Origin: Micromonospora chaiyaphumensis
Lineage (GTDB): Bacteria > Actinomycetota > Actinomycetes > Mycobacteriales > Micromonosporaceae
Assembly (NCBI RefSeq): GCF_900091435.1
Contig: NZ_FMCS01000010.1
Span: 62,001 to 126,000, forward strand
Length of the DNA: 64,000 nucleotides
Direction of reading: 5' to 3'
Made by a program: the position numbers and the translations under genes
Notes under the pieces: model-generated
Told to the model about the DNA's origin: nothing
Seen by the model: the letters and a program-made list of their open reading frames with translations, nothing else
Database searches by the model: none
Shown: piece after piece, positions 35,501 to 42,578 of the stretch
How positions within the stretch are numbered: position 1 is the stretch's first letter
Layout: each line of letters opens with the position of its first letter

Positions 35501-36007
35501 GATCCGGGCGGTGGGGCGGCGCAGCGCCACCCCGAGCAGGGCGGTCAGCAGGATCATGCCGACACCCGCCGGCCACCAGAAGGCCAGGGCGCTGACCGTG
35601 GCGAGCAGGCAGACGGCGACGCCCTGGACGAGCCGCACGCCGGTGTTCCGCATCTCGGCGGCGACCTGGTAGACGTCGTTGTCGATCCGGTCGAGCAGCT
35701 CGCCGACCGGGGTGGTCTCCAGGGTGGGCAGGTCCTGCCCGAGCGCGACCCGGCAGAGCCGGCGCCGGACGTCGGCGGACCAGTCGGCGGTGAGGCCGGC
35801 CATCAGCAGGCCGATGAGCAGGTCGGTGACCACGGCGGCGACCAGCGCCACGGCCAGCGCGGTGAACCAGCCGGACGACCGGTGCACGAGCACCGGCCCG
35901 GCCAGCGCCGAGGCGGCGGCCTGGCCACCGGCGCCGAGGAGGATCAGCAGCAGGACGGCCGCCATCCGGCGCGGTGCGGTGGCCCAGAGGTCGCGGAGCA
36001 GGCGCAT
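32513..36007 (-). CDS. Fused double ABC exporter (TMD-NBD-TMD-NBD)
   Basis: An 1164-residue full-length type IV ABC exporter. TMD1 spans ~15-300; NBD1 has Walker A GRTGSGKS (356-363), signature LSAGQ (459-463), Walker B VVILDE (E484) and H-loop H515. An acidic/Pro linker (565-610) joins TMD2 (~620-910) and NBD2, with Walker A GPVGAGKS (974-981), signature LSGGQ (1073-1077), Walker B LLVADD (Asp for Glu at 1098) and Ser1125 in place of the H-loop His. So one ATP site is canonical (NBD1 Walker motifs plus NBD2 signature) and the other degenerate. Probably exports a hydrophobic compound or peptide. ATG start; no accessory gene nearby. Confidence 0.95.
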   Translation of the reverse strand: MRLLRDLWATAPRRMAAVLLLILLGAGGQAAASALAGPVLVHRSSGWFTALAVALVAAVVTDLLIGLLMAGLTADWSADVRRRLCRVALGQDLPTLETTPVGELLDRIDNDVYQVAAEMRNTGVRLVQGVAVCLLATVSALAFWWPAGVGMILLTALLGVALRRPTARIAPARMVEEEAWSDLAAVMEEAVHGQDDVRTSLARPYVLRLYARRAAEVISRGGRVFRLSARVTALAAGGVRVGIAAVVLAGAWALATGRVDAARLTAIWLLALAFGATVEHIARWVPHLQQALGAWARVQLLADSRQEPSGGVTPAEGDLTVRGLTFRYPATGEDRGPALRDVTLSFARGRSYALVGRTGSGKSTLAKVLTRAVDVPSGTVFLGDTDLVDLDVEALRRWIAVVPQRTEILAGTLAENVALFDPDLLDDATRALEELGLAGWIAELPDGVHTRLGEGGHVLSAGQEQLVAFARILVRDPHVVILDEATARLDPVTENRVRQATERLLTDRIGIVIAHRLSSVRRCDEVVVMADGAVLEAGPLRESARFAELLATSHASAYVGTGARRGGVELLDGPEGWPDEPAESTEPATAPRPVAVPRTDPPPLPAPPPARTLREILRLGTNDPRYGLLSICVFIVLTLLGLDGSVLPWLWAEVVGGGDPWLPALGIVAALLVVLPLPYLTNLWFPQWWIRQMLRISARLVHGQTGARRVSGHTPAEVVAQGGDTDRVVQLADNLMDQFISLAIVITMTLVTGSVVPALFFVGTMVVSGLAATLFGPRLERTAAGTVKARAAFATALVSSLSAARTVKLAGATRPVLHHLAKLDTVRSDRQRREIAMQVWARSTPSIASGLLPIGAWALYLAGGLSAGATLVAVSTLGAARWFAWTTASLVSHYPSARVWTRRTVAMSGVATYSATVPGLDLAAGTAPAPEPPPRHPLRRLELAGFGALHSDGTLAVRDVDLTVDRGQLVLVVGPVGAGKSSLLRALAGIVHHTGALRWNGEPVTEPELFLRPNQVGYVGQLPRVLSGTVADNIALGHQVDAAGAVSTAQLDHDLAAAGGGLGLLIGHKGTRLSGGQLQRLALARALAPRTELLVADDVSSALDVTTELALWAALREHGVTVVGSTAKRAALVRADHVVVLVDGTAAAQGPWRDLESRWGHLAG

Positions 36008-36033
36008 GGACAGTCCTCCGGACTCGGGTCGGT

Positions 36034-36072
36034 GGGGGCGGTGCCCCCAGCCTCACCCGCCGGGCCCGGCGG
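36034..36072 (-). terminator. Possible terminator of the TetR operon
   Basis: Two adjacent palindromes: GGGGGC-GGT-GCCCCC (36034-36048) and the perfect dyad CCGCCGGGCCCGGCGG (36057-36072). They lie between the TetR stop (36097) and the ABC exporter start (36007). Either could end the TetR operon; the dyad could also bind a regulator. Confidence 0.4.
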
Positions 36073-36096
36073 CTCAAACGATTTACCGCCGCGGTG

Positions 36097-36690
36097 TCAC
36101 GTCTGGGCGACCCGGCGGACGATGCCGAGCAGCGCCTCCTGCACGTCCTCGATGGGCCGGTCCGGCTGGAAGACCAGCCAGTCCACGGCGACCACGAGCC
36201 CGACGCCGAACAGCGCCGAGCTGGCGGTACGCACATCCAGGTCGGCGGGGAGGTCGCCGCTGGCCACCCCGGCGCGGACGGTCTCGGCGATCACCTCGAT
36301 GGCCTCGCCGCGCAGCAGCCGCAGGGTCTGCTGCCACTCCCGGTTGGTGCGCCACATCTCGGAGAGCAGGAGCTGGGCGAAGGCCCGGTAGCGGCGGATG
36401 TACTCCAGCTCGGCGCGGACCAGCGCGGCGATCGCCTCGCGCGGCGGCAGCCCGGCGACGGCGGCCCGGAAGTCGGCGGTGAGCAGGCCGATGCCGTGCC
36501 GCAGCAGCTCCTCGAAGAGGACGGTCTTGGACTCGAAGTTGTAGTAGACGGTCCCCTTCGCCACCCCGGCCCGGGTCGCGATGTCGTCCACCGTGGTGGC
36601 CGAGAAGCCCTGCTCGGCGATGAGTTCCACCGCCGCCACGAAGAGGCGCTGCCGGGTGTCCTCCCGCCGGCGGGTCCGTCCGTCCGTCAC
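36097..36690 (-). CDS. TetR-family repressor
   Basis: A 197-residue regulator. The N-terminal HTH is complete: RLFVAAVELIAEQGFSATTVDDIATRAGVAKGTVYYNFESKTVLFEELL. The ligand-binding part (~70-197) is typical in size and opens with LTADFRAAVAGL. It is the last gene of an operon with an ABC ATPase and a YhgE-type membrane protein, 10 bp after the latter. A classic TetR-style operator lies at the operon promoter (39563-39576), so autoregulation is likely. The next gene downstream, the fused exporter, could be a second target. Confidence 0.93.
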   Translation of the reverse strand: MTDGRTRRREDTRQRLFVAAVELIAEQGFSATTVDDIATRAGVAKGTVYYNFESKTVLFEELLRHGIGLLTADFRAAVAGLPPREAIAALVRAELEYIRRYRAFAQLLLSEMWRTNREWQQTLRLLRGEAIEVIAETVRAGVASGDLPADLDVRTASSALFGVGLVVAVDWLVFQPDRPIEDVQEALLGIVRRVAQT

Positions 36691-36700
36691 CCGCCCATCC

Positions 36701-38851
36701 TCACATGGTCAGCTCGGGGTGCAGTTTGGCCGGGGTGAGCCGGCGGGACCGGCGCGCCGCGCCGACGGTGAGCGCCAGGGCGCCCAGGCCGAAGGCGAGC
36801 AGGACGAGCGCCCCGGTGACCACCGGCCCGGCCGGCCCTCCGTTGATCGTGTGCCGCAGGCCACCCACCACGTAGGTCATGGGCAGCCAGGGGTGGACGG
36901 CCTGGAAGAAGCCGGGCGAGGTCTGCACCGGGTAGGTGCCGCCGGAGGAGGTGAGCTGGAGCATGAGCAGGGCCAGCGCGGCGAGCCGGCCGGCCGGGCC
37001 GAGCGCCACGCCGAGCAGCTGCATGATCGCGGTGAACGCCAGCGAGGTGAGCGCGAGCAGCCCGAAGGTCGCCGGCCCGTGCCGCGGGTCGAGGCCCAGC
37101 GCCAGGGTGACCACGGTGTAGAGCACCGCGACCTGGGCCAGCCCGATCGCGGCGGCCGGCAGCCAGCCGGCGAGCACGACCCGCCAGCCGGGCGCGCCGG
37201 ACATCACGTGCCGCCGGTTGACCGGCCGCAGCAGCATGTACGTGATCATCGCGCCGACCCAGAGCGCCAGGGCCAGGAAGTACGGGGCGAAGCCGACGCC
37301 GTACGAGCCGGCGGGGTGGTCGGAGTGGCGGATCAGCCCCACCGGGTCGCCGAGGATGTCGGAGCGGCTGCCCGCGTCGTCGTACCCGGGCAGCTTCCTC
37401 TCCCCGGCGGCGAGCCCGTCGGCGAGGTCCCCGGCACCACCCTCCAGCTTGGTCAGCCCGTCGGCGAGCCGGTTGCTGCCGCTGCTGAGCTGGGCCAGTC
37501 CGCCGTCGAGCTGCCGGGCGCCGGTGGCGAGCCGGTAGAGGCCGCCGCGGAGCTGGTCGGCGCCGTCCGCGGCGTCGCCGAGCCCGTCGCGCAGCTGCGC
37601 GCTGCCCTGGGCCAGGGTGGTGAGGCCGCCGGCCAACTGGTCGACCTTGGCCCGGGCGGTGGCCACGTCGTCGGCCAGGTGCGGCGCGGCGGCGGCCACC
37701 TCCCGGGCGGTCTGCGCGACCTCGGTCATCTGCTTCTTCAGCGCGGCGAGGTCGGTCCGGTCGAGTGCGGCGACCATGGCCCGGGCCGCGGTGACCGTCT
37801 GGTCGGCGGCCTTGCGGGCGGCGGCCAGGTTCGGGTCGTCGGCCAGTTCCGGGTGCTCCTGCACCAGCGCGTCGAGCCGGTCGCGCACCTTCTCCGCCTG
37901 GCCGACCACCTCGTCGGCCTTGGCCGGCAGCGCGTCGAGGCCGTCGGCGAGCGCCTGGGCGCCCTCGGCGACCAGGGTCGCGGCCCGCTGGATGTCGGCG
38001 GCGTTCTTCCGGAGCAGCGGCTCGTACCTGTCCGCCGCCGCGTCGACCTGCTTCGCGGCGGCGCGGGTCTCGGTGGCCGCGCGGTTGGCGCCGTCGGCGA
38101 TCTGCGCGGCCCCGGTGTAGAGCTGGTCCAGGCCGGTGGCCAGCTTGGTCGCGCCCTGCACCGAGGTGTTCAGCCCGCCGGCGAGCTGCCCGGCGCCGTC
38201 CTCGGCGGTGCCCAGCCCGTCGGCGAGCTGGCCGGCGCCCTGCTGCGAGGTGTCGAGCCCGTCGTGAATCTTCCCGGCGCCGTCCGCGGCCCGGCCCGTC
38301 TCGGCCTTGGCGTCGGTGAATCCGATCAACATCTTGTCGAAGTACGACGCGGCCGTGCTCTCGGCCGCGGCGGCCCGGATCTCGCTGAATGCCGAGCGGG
38401 CGAGCAGGCCGGAGAGGTAGTTGGTGGCGTCGTCGTTGACCACCTTCAGCTCGCCCCGGCGGGCCGGCCGGTCCGGCTCGGGGCTGGCGGCCAGGGTGGC
38501 GGAGAAGTCCTCCGGGATCGAGAAGACCAGGTGGTAGCGGCCGTCGCGGAGCCCCTCGGTGGCGTCGTCCTGGTCGGTCACCGTCCAGCCGAAGACCTTC
38601 CGGTCGAGCAGTTCGTCGGTGAGGTCGCGGCCGGCGTGCACCTCGCTGCCGTCGCTGGCCTTCGCGGGCCGGTCGGCGTTGACCAGGGCGACCGGGATCC
38701 GGTCGAGGTTCCCATACGGGTCCCAGAAGGCGTAGAGGTAGAGGGCGCCGTAGAGCAGCGGGATGACGGTGAGGACGGCGAGCGCGGCGCGCGGCAGCCG
38801 GCCCCGGGTCATCCGGCGCAGCTCGAACAGCGCGAGTCGTACGACGCTCAT
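36701..38851 (-). CDS. YhgE/Pip-family membrane protein (ABC-2-type)
   Basis: A 716-residue protein. One N-terminal helix (LAVLTVIPLLYGALYLYAFWDP) precedes a large extracytoplasmic region (~45-500) with repeated heptad-like units of the type GAGQLADGL, GATKLATGL, GSAQLRDGL and GADQLRGGL. Five or six C-terminal helices follow (FAPYFLALALWVGAMITYMLLRP and on). This is the phage-infection-protein/YhgE layout; members pair with ESX or with ABC-type systems. The ATG overlaps the ATPase stop by 4 nt (ATGA). In this operon it probably is the permease partner of the neighbouring ATPase, repressed by TetR. Confidence 0.92.
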   Translation of the reverse strand: MSVVRLALFELRRMTRGRLPRAALAVLTVIPLLYGALYLYAFWDPYGNLDRIPVALVNADRPAKASDGSEVHAGRDLTDELLDRKVFGWTVTDQDDATEGLRDGRYHLVFSIPEDFSATLAASPEPDRPARRGELKVVNDDATNYLSGLLARSAFSEIRAAAAESTAASYFDKMLIGFTDAKAETGRAADGAGKIHDGLDTSQQGAGQLADGLGTAEDGAGQLAGGLNTSVQGATKLATGLDQLYTGAAQIADGANRAATETRAAAKQVDAAADRYEPLLRKNAADIQRAATLVAEGAQALADGLDALPAKADEVVGQAEKVRDRLDALVQEHPELADDPNLAAARKAADQTVTAARAMVAALDRTDLAALKKQMTEVAQTAREVAAAAPHLADDVATARAKVDQLAGGLTTLAQGSAQLRDGLGDAADGADQLRGGLYRLATGARQLDGGLAQLSSGSNRLADGLTKLEGGAGDLADGLAAGERKLPGYDDAGSRSDILGDPVGLIRHSDHPAGSYGVGFAPYFLALALWVGAMITYMLLRPVNRRHVMSGAPGWRVVLAGWLPAAAIGLAQVAVLYTVVTLALGLDPRHGPATFGLLALTSLAFTAIMQLLGVALGPAGRLAALALLMLQLTSSGGTYPVQTSPGFFQAVHPWLPMTYVVGGLRHTINGGPAGPVVTGALVLLAFGLGALALTVGAARRSRRLTPAKLHPELTM

Positions 38852-39540
38852 GCGGTCACCTCGGGGGTCAGGGCCGGGCTGGGCAGGGTGGGGTCGCCGA
38901 TCCGGTGCGCGATGGCGCTCACGCCCGGCTCGACGGCGCGGGCGCTGGCGACCACGGCGTACCCCTGGTCGGCGAGGCGGGTCAGGGCGGCCCAGATCCA
39001 CGACCGCTCGGGCGCGTCGGCGCCGGCGTCCACGTCGTCGGCGACGATCAGGTTCGGGCCGCTCAGGCTGGCCAGCACGAGCCCGAGCACCTGCCGCTCG
39101 ACGGGGGTGAGGTCGCGGCCGTACCGGTCGGGGTCGAGCGGGGCGTCGGTGAAGCCGGCGCCGGCGATCGCGGCGGCGAAGGCGTCGCGGCGGTAGGCCC
39201 GGCGGGCCCGCACGGCGGCGACCGGGACGAGCTGCCGGCGGCGGCGCGGCACCGGCCCGAGCAGCAGCAGCCGTTCCTGGATGTGCTCGGCGACGGTCAG
39301 CGTGGGATCGGGCTCGTGCACGCCGGCCACCTGCCCGAGCGCGGCGGGGCCCCGGCGGCGCAGCTCGCCGTGGGTGTGCGGGAAGTGCCCGGCCAGGGCG
39401 AGCAGGAGCGAGGTACGGCCGCTGCCCGGCGGGCCGGTGACCGCGTGCAGCTCGCCGGCCCCGGCCGTGAGGTCGATGTCGCGGTAGACCCAGCCCCGGC
39501 GGGTGCGCAGCCCGAGCCCGCTGGCCTCGACGATCTTCAT
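38848..39540 (-). CDS. ABC-type ATPase with degenerate catalytic motifs
   Basis: A 230-residue ABC-like domain. The Walker A loop is GPPGSGRTS (36-44), with Arg in place of the catalytic Lys. The signature is LTPVERQ rather than LSGGQ, and Walker B is LIVADDVD with Asp replacing Glu. The overall fold pattern (aromatic A-loop, GELHAVTG start, GYAVVASAR after Walker B) is kept. So it may bind nucleotide but hydrolyse poorly. It heads the operon with YhgE and TetR, translationally coupled to YhgE. A TetR-type operator precedes it by 22 bp. Confidence 0.85.
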   Translation of the reverse strand: MKIVEASGLGLRTRRGWVYRDIDLTAGAGELHAVTGPPGSGRTSLLLALAGHFPHTHGELRRRGPAALGQVAGVHEPDPTLTVAEHIQERLLLLGPVPRRRRQLVPVAAVRARRAYRRDAFAAAIAGAGFTDAPLDPDRYGRDLTPVERQVLGLVLASLSGPNLIVADDVDAGADAPERSWIWAALTRLADQGYAVVASARAVEPGVSAIAHRIGDPTLPSPALTPEVTA

Positions 39541-39562
39541 CGCACCGCTTCCCGACTTCTAG

Positions 39563-39576
39563 ACTGACTGGTCAGT
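39563..39576. promoter_or_regulatory. TetR-type operator before the ABC/YhgE/TetR operon
   Basis: Perfect inverted repeat ACTGAC-TG-GTCAGT, 22 bp upstream of the ATPase start, flanked by an A-run (39578-39583) unusual in this GC-rich context. The sequence is of the TGACTGxxCAGT kind bound by many TetR repressors. The operon's last gene is a TetR regulator, the likely ligand of this site. Confidence 0.7.
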
Positions 39577-39664
39577 ACAAAAACATGCCCAGCATAGCGT
39601 CGGGTGTCCGGCTCGAGGCAAGGCGAAGCGGCGTGATCCCGGCCATGCCGGCCGGGCGGGTGAT

Positions 39665-40504
39665 TTAGAACAGCACGGTGGCGAGCGTGCCGACCGGGCG
39701 GAAGCCGCAGCGCTCGTAGACCCGGCGGGCTGGCAGGTTGAAGTCGTTGACGTAGAGGCTGACCGTGGGAGCCACGCGCTCCAGCGCGTCCCGCACGACG
39801 GCCGCCATGGCCGCGGTCGCGATGCCCCGGCCACGCCACTCCGGCGCGACCCAGACCCCCTGCACCTGCGCGGTGCGCCGGGTGACAACGGCCAGCTCGG
39901 CCTTGAAGACCACCTTGCCGTCCACGAACCGGGCGTAGGCCCGGCCCGCGCGCACCAGGTCGCCGACCCGCCGCCGGTAGCCGCGCCCGCCGTCCTCGGC
40001 CAGCGGCGACACCCCGACCTCCTCGGTGTACATCGCCACCGCCGCCGGGAAGAGCCGGTCGACCTCACCGCCGCGCACCCGGCGCACGTCCGGGTCGGGC
40101 GCCACGGCGGGCAGGGCGTCCGTGGCCAGCAGGGGCTGGTTGGGGCGTACGTCCCGGGCCGGCCCCCAGTGCGCGGAGAGGCGGTCCCACAGCCCGAGCA
40201 CCGCGTCGGCGCGGCCCACGATGGAGGAGCAGAGCCGCTCCTCGGCGCTCAGCTGGTCGGCGAAGGCCTCCACCGCCGACTCCGAGGCGAGCACCGGGGT
40301 GAGGTTGCCGCCGAGCCAGCAGATCGACTCCAGGTTGCGGCGCGAACCGTAGCCCAGGATGCGCCCCTCGGCCCGCCACCAGGCCAGCCCGCGCGCGGCC
40401 ACCCGCTCGGCGACCTGCGCGCCGGCGTAGGGGTCGAGGTCGAGCAGCCGTTCCACGGCACGGCGCTCCGACTCCCCGAGTTGGCGTACCGGCACCGTGA
40501 GCAC
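39665..40504 (-). CDS. DUF4081-GNAT acetyltransferase-like protein
   Basis: A 279-residue two-part protein. An N-terminal DUF4081 region (~1-140, ending PNQPLLATDALPAVAPDPDVR) is followed by a GNAT domain with acetyl-CoA loop VWVAPEWRGRGIATAAM (~216-232) and VSLYVNDFNLPARRVYERCGFRPVG. This is the orthologue type found beside ispG in mycobacteria (Rv2867c as I remember); here the two are 3.8 kb apart. Substrate unknown. GTG start. It is isolated, with 78 bp before the MFS gene on the same strand. Confidence 0.92.
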   Translation of the reverse strand: MLTVPVRQLGESERRAVERLLDLDPYAGAQVAERVAARGLAWWRAEGRILGYGSRRNLESICWLGGNLTPVLASESAVEAFADQLSAEERLCSSIVGRADAVLGLWDRLSAHWGPARDVRPNQPLLATDALPAVAPDPDVRRVRGGEVDRLFPAAVAMYTEEVGVSPLAEDGGRGYRRRVGDLVRAGRAYARFVDGKVVFKAELAVVTRRTAQVQGVWVAPEWRGRGIATAAMAAVVRDALERVAPTVSLYVNDFNLPARRVYERCGFRPVGTLATVLF

Positions 40505-40582
40505 GGATACCAGCCTGCCAGATGCACCCCGGCCCGCGCGGGCCGACCTGGAGACGCCGGACGATCGGTGGTGAGTGGCGGC

Positions 40583-41809
40583 TCAGCCGACCGGAACGGG
40601 TTCCGGCTCCGGCACGGCGGGCCGGGTCCGGGCGGCCCAGCGCACCACCGGCGGCACCAGCAACCCGAGCACCAGGAACAGCCCGCCGAGCAGCAGCCAG
40701 CCCGGCACGCCCCAGCCGATCGCCAGCGTGGTCACCACCACCGGCGCGATCATCGAGCCGAGCTGCATGCCCATCCCGTACGCGCCCTGGTACTGGCCCT
40801 GCGCGTGCGCCGGCGCCAGCCCGAACGAGATGCCCCAGCCGGCCGCCGCGTGCCACAACTCCCCCACCACGTGCACCAGCGCGCCGCCGAGCAGCAGCGG
40901 CACGGCCACCGCGACCGGCACGCCGCCGCCGGCCGCGAAGAGCGCGCAGGCGACAGCGATGACCGCGCCGGCTCGGCGCGCCGCCCGACCGGCACCGGTG
41001 AGGTCCTCGGTGCCCCGGGAGGCGCGGACCTGGAAGAGCACCACCACCACGGTGTTGACCAGCAGGCAGGCGGAGATCAACCAGCGCGGCGCGCTGGTGT
41101 GCCCGGCGATCCAGAGCGGCAGGGCGATGTTGATGAGGCTGAAGTGCATCGACATGAGCCCGTCGAGCACCGTGAAGGCGAGGAACGGCCGGTCCCGCAG
41201 GGCGATCAGCCGCGGCCCGTGGGTGGGCGCCGGCACCGGCGGCACGGGCGGCAGCCGGAACAGCACCGCCGCGGCGACCAGGTAGGTGGCGCAGTCGAGC
41301 AGGATCAGCGACACGTACGCGGTCCGGGTGTCGGCGGCCAGGCCGAAGCCGGCCAGCACGGTGCCGACCGAGATGCCGACGTTGGTGACCGCGCGCAGGT
41401 AGGCGCGGGTGCGCACCCGCTGGTCCGGCGGCACCGCCCCGGCGATCAGCGCGCCGCGGGCGCCCCGGGTCGCCGAGTCGGCGACCGCCATGAGCACCCC
41501 GACCACGAGGAACCCCGCGAAGGAGCGGACGGCCACCAGGGCGGCCGTGAACCCGGCGGAGGCGAGCAGGGCGGTGATCTGGAGCCCGCGCGGGCCGAGC
41601 CGGTCGGCCAGGTAGCCCATCGGTGCGCTGGTCACGAGGCTCACCAGCGCCGTGATGGTGAGGCCGAGGCCGACCTGGGCCACCGAGAGGCCGACCGAGC
41701 GGGTGAGGAAGAGCGCGCTGGCGGTGAGCCAGGTGCCCCGGCCGACGGTGTTGATCAGGGTGGACAGGGCGAGGGTCCGGGACGGGCCCGGTTCGGGAAG
41801 CAGGCGCAC
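40583..41809 (-). CDS. MFS drug-type efflux transporter
   Basis: A 408-residue major facilitator with 12 helices. The loop 2-3 motif is GYLADRLGPRGLQ (MFS motif A type), and the N-terminus begins LALSTLINTVGRGTWLTASALFLTRSVGLS. It resembles the multidrug/MDR-like proton antiporters. GTG start lies 6 nt after TAGGGT, hence leaderless. It is divergent from a PadR regulator with 121 bp between starts, the usual arrangement in which PadR represses the pump. Confidence 0.9.
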   Translation of the reverse strand: MRLLPEPGPSRTLALSTLINTVGRGTWLTASALFLTRSVGLSVAQVGLGLTITALVSLVTSAPMGYLADRLGPRGLQITALLASAGFTAALVAVRSFAGFLVVGVLMAVADSATRGARGALIAGAVPPDQRVRTRAYLRAVTNVGISVGTVLAGFGLAADTRTAYVSLILLDCATYLVAAAVLFRLPPVPPVPAPTHGPRLIALRDRPFLAFTVLDGLMSMHFSLINIALPLWIAGHTSAPRWLISACLLVNTVVVVLFQVRASRGTEDLTGAGRAARRAGAVIAVACALFAAGGGVPVAVAVPLLLGGALVHVVGELWHAAAGWGISFGLAPAHAQGQYQGAYGMGMQLGSMIAPVVVTTLAIGWGVPGWLLLGGLFLVLGLLVPPVVRWAARTRPAVPEPEPVPVG

Positions 41810-41864
41810 GCCGACACCCTAGCAAGACGTACGTACGGTTTGCGGACCCGTCCCACATCTTGGC

Positions 41865-41902
41865 TTGTCGGCGATGCATTGCCGATATATCGTTGATGCA
41901 TC
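41865..41902 (+). promoter_or_regulatory. PadR promoter/operator region
   Basis: In the intergenic space between the pump and PadR are two GATGCAT boxes (41873-41879 and 41895-41901) 22 bp apart, about two helical turns. They flank the perfect palindrome CGATATATCG (41883-41892). TTGTCG (41865-41870) may be a -35. The AT-rich, dyad-containing arrangement just 30-60 nt before the PadR start fits an autoregulatory operator. Confidence 0.6.
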
Positions 41903-41930
41903 AGTGATAGAGCGACAGAAGGAGAGCCCG

Positions 41931-42521
41931 ATGGGTTTCCACCGACGGATGCACGCCATGCACCACGAGATGCGGATGCGGGGCTTCGGCTTCCCGCCCG
42001 TACCCCCGGGGCCGCCGCCGTTCCCGCCCGGACCGCACGGTCACGGCCACGGCCGGGGTGGACGGGGTCGCGGGCGCGGGCGCCGGCCCAACGTGCGCGG
42101 CGCCGTGCTGGCCCTGCTCACCGAGCGGCCCATGCACGGCTACGAGATGATCCAGGAGATCGACTCCCGGACCGGCGGGGCCTGGCGGCCCAGCCCCGGC
42201 TCGATCTACCCGACCCTGCAACTGCTGGAGGACGAGGGGGTCATCGCGGCCGCCGCCGACTCCGACGGCGGGCGCAAGCGGTTCGCCCTCACCGAGCAGG
42301 GGCAGGCCGAGGCCACCGAGGCGGCGCAGACCCCGCCCTGGGGCGAGTTCGCCGAGCAGACCGTGAACAGCTGGCACGACATCCGCGACGCCGGCGCGCA
42401 GGCCATGAACGCGCTGCGCCAGGTGATGATGACCGGCACCGACGACCAGCGGGCCCGCGCCGCCCAGGTGCTCGACGAGACCCGGCGCAAGCTGTACGCG
42501 ATCCTCGCCGAGTCCGAGTGA
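41931..42521 (+). CDS. PadR-family regulator with Pro/Gly-rich N-terminus
   Basis: A 196-residue regulator. A ~50-residue low-complexity N-terminus (MHAMHHEMRMRGFG, PPVPPGPPPFPPGPHGHGHG, GRGGRGRGRGRR) precedes the PadR winged helix: VRGAVLALLTERPMHGYEMIQEIDSRTGGAWRPSPGSIYPTLQLLEDEGVI. A C-terminal dimerisation helix follows. The His/Met-rich start could bind metal, and the Arg/Gly run may contact DNA non-specifically. ATG has AAGGAG 8 nt upstream. Likely controls itself and the divergent MFS pump. Confidence 0.93.
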   Translation: MGFHRRMHAMHHEMRMRGFGFPPVPPGPPPFPPGPHGHGHGRGGRGRGRGRRPNVRGAVLALLTERPMHGYEMIQEIDSRTGGAWRPSPGSIYPTLQLLEDEGVIAAAADSDGGRKRFALTEQGQAEATEAAQTPPWGEFAEQTVNSWHDIRDAGAQAMNALRQVMMTGTDDQRARAAQVLDETRRKLYAILAESE

Positions 42522-42532
42522 GCCGCCGCTTC

Positions 42533-42571
42533 GCCGGCCGGGGTGGGCACGGGACCGCCACCCCGGCCGGC
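42533..42571. terminator. Bidirectional terminator between PadR and methyltransferase genes
   Basis: Perfect 14-bp stem GCCGGCCGGGGTGG / CCACCCCGGCCGGC with loop GCACGGGACCG, between two convergent stops (42521 and 42579). Confidence 0.85.
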
Positions 42572-42578
42572 ACCGCCG

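Noticed and set aside
32525..36391. 1288-codon plus-strand open frame
   Set aside because: Antisense to the ABC exporter and TetR genes; low-complexity Gln/Arg/His/Gly product without recognisable domain.
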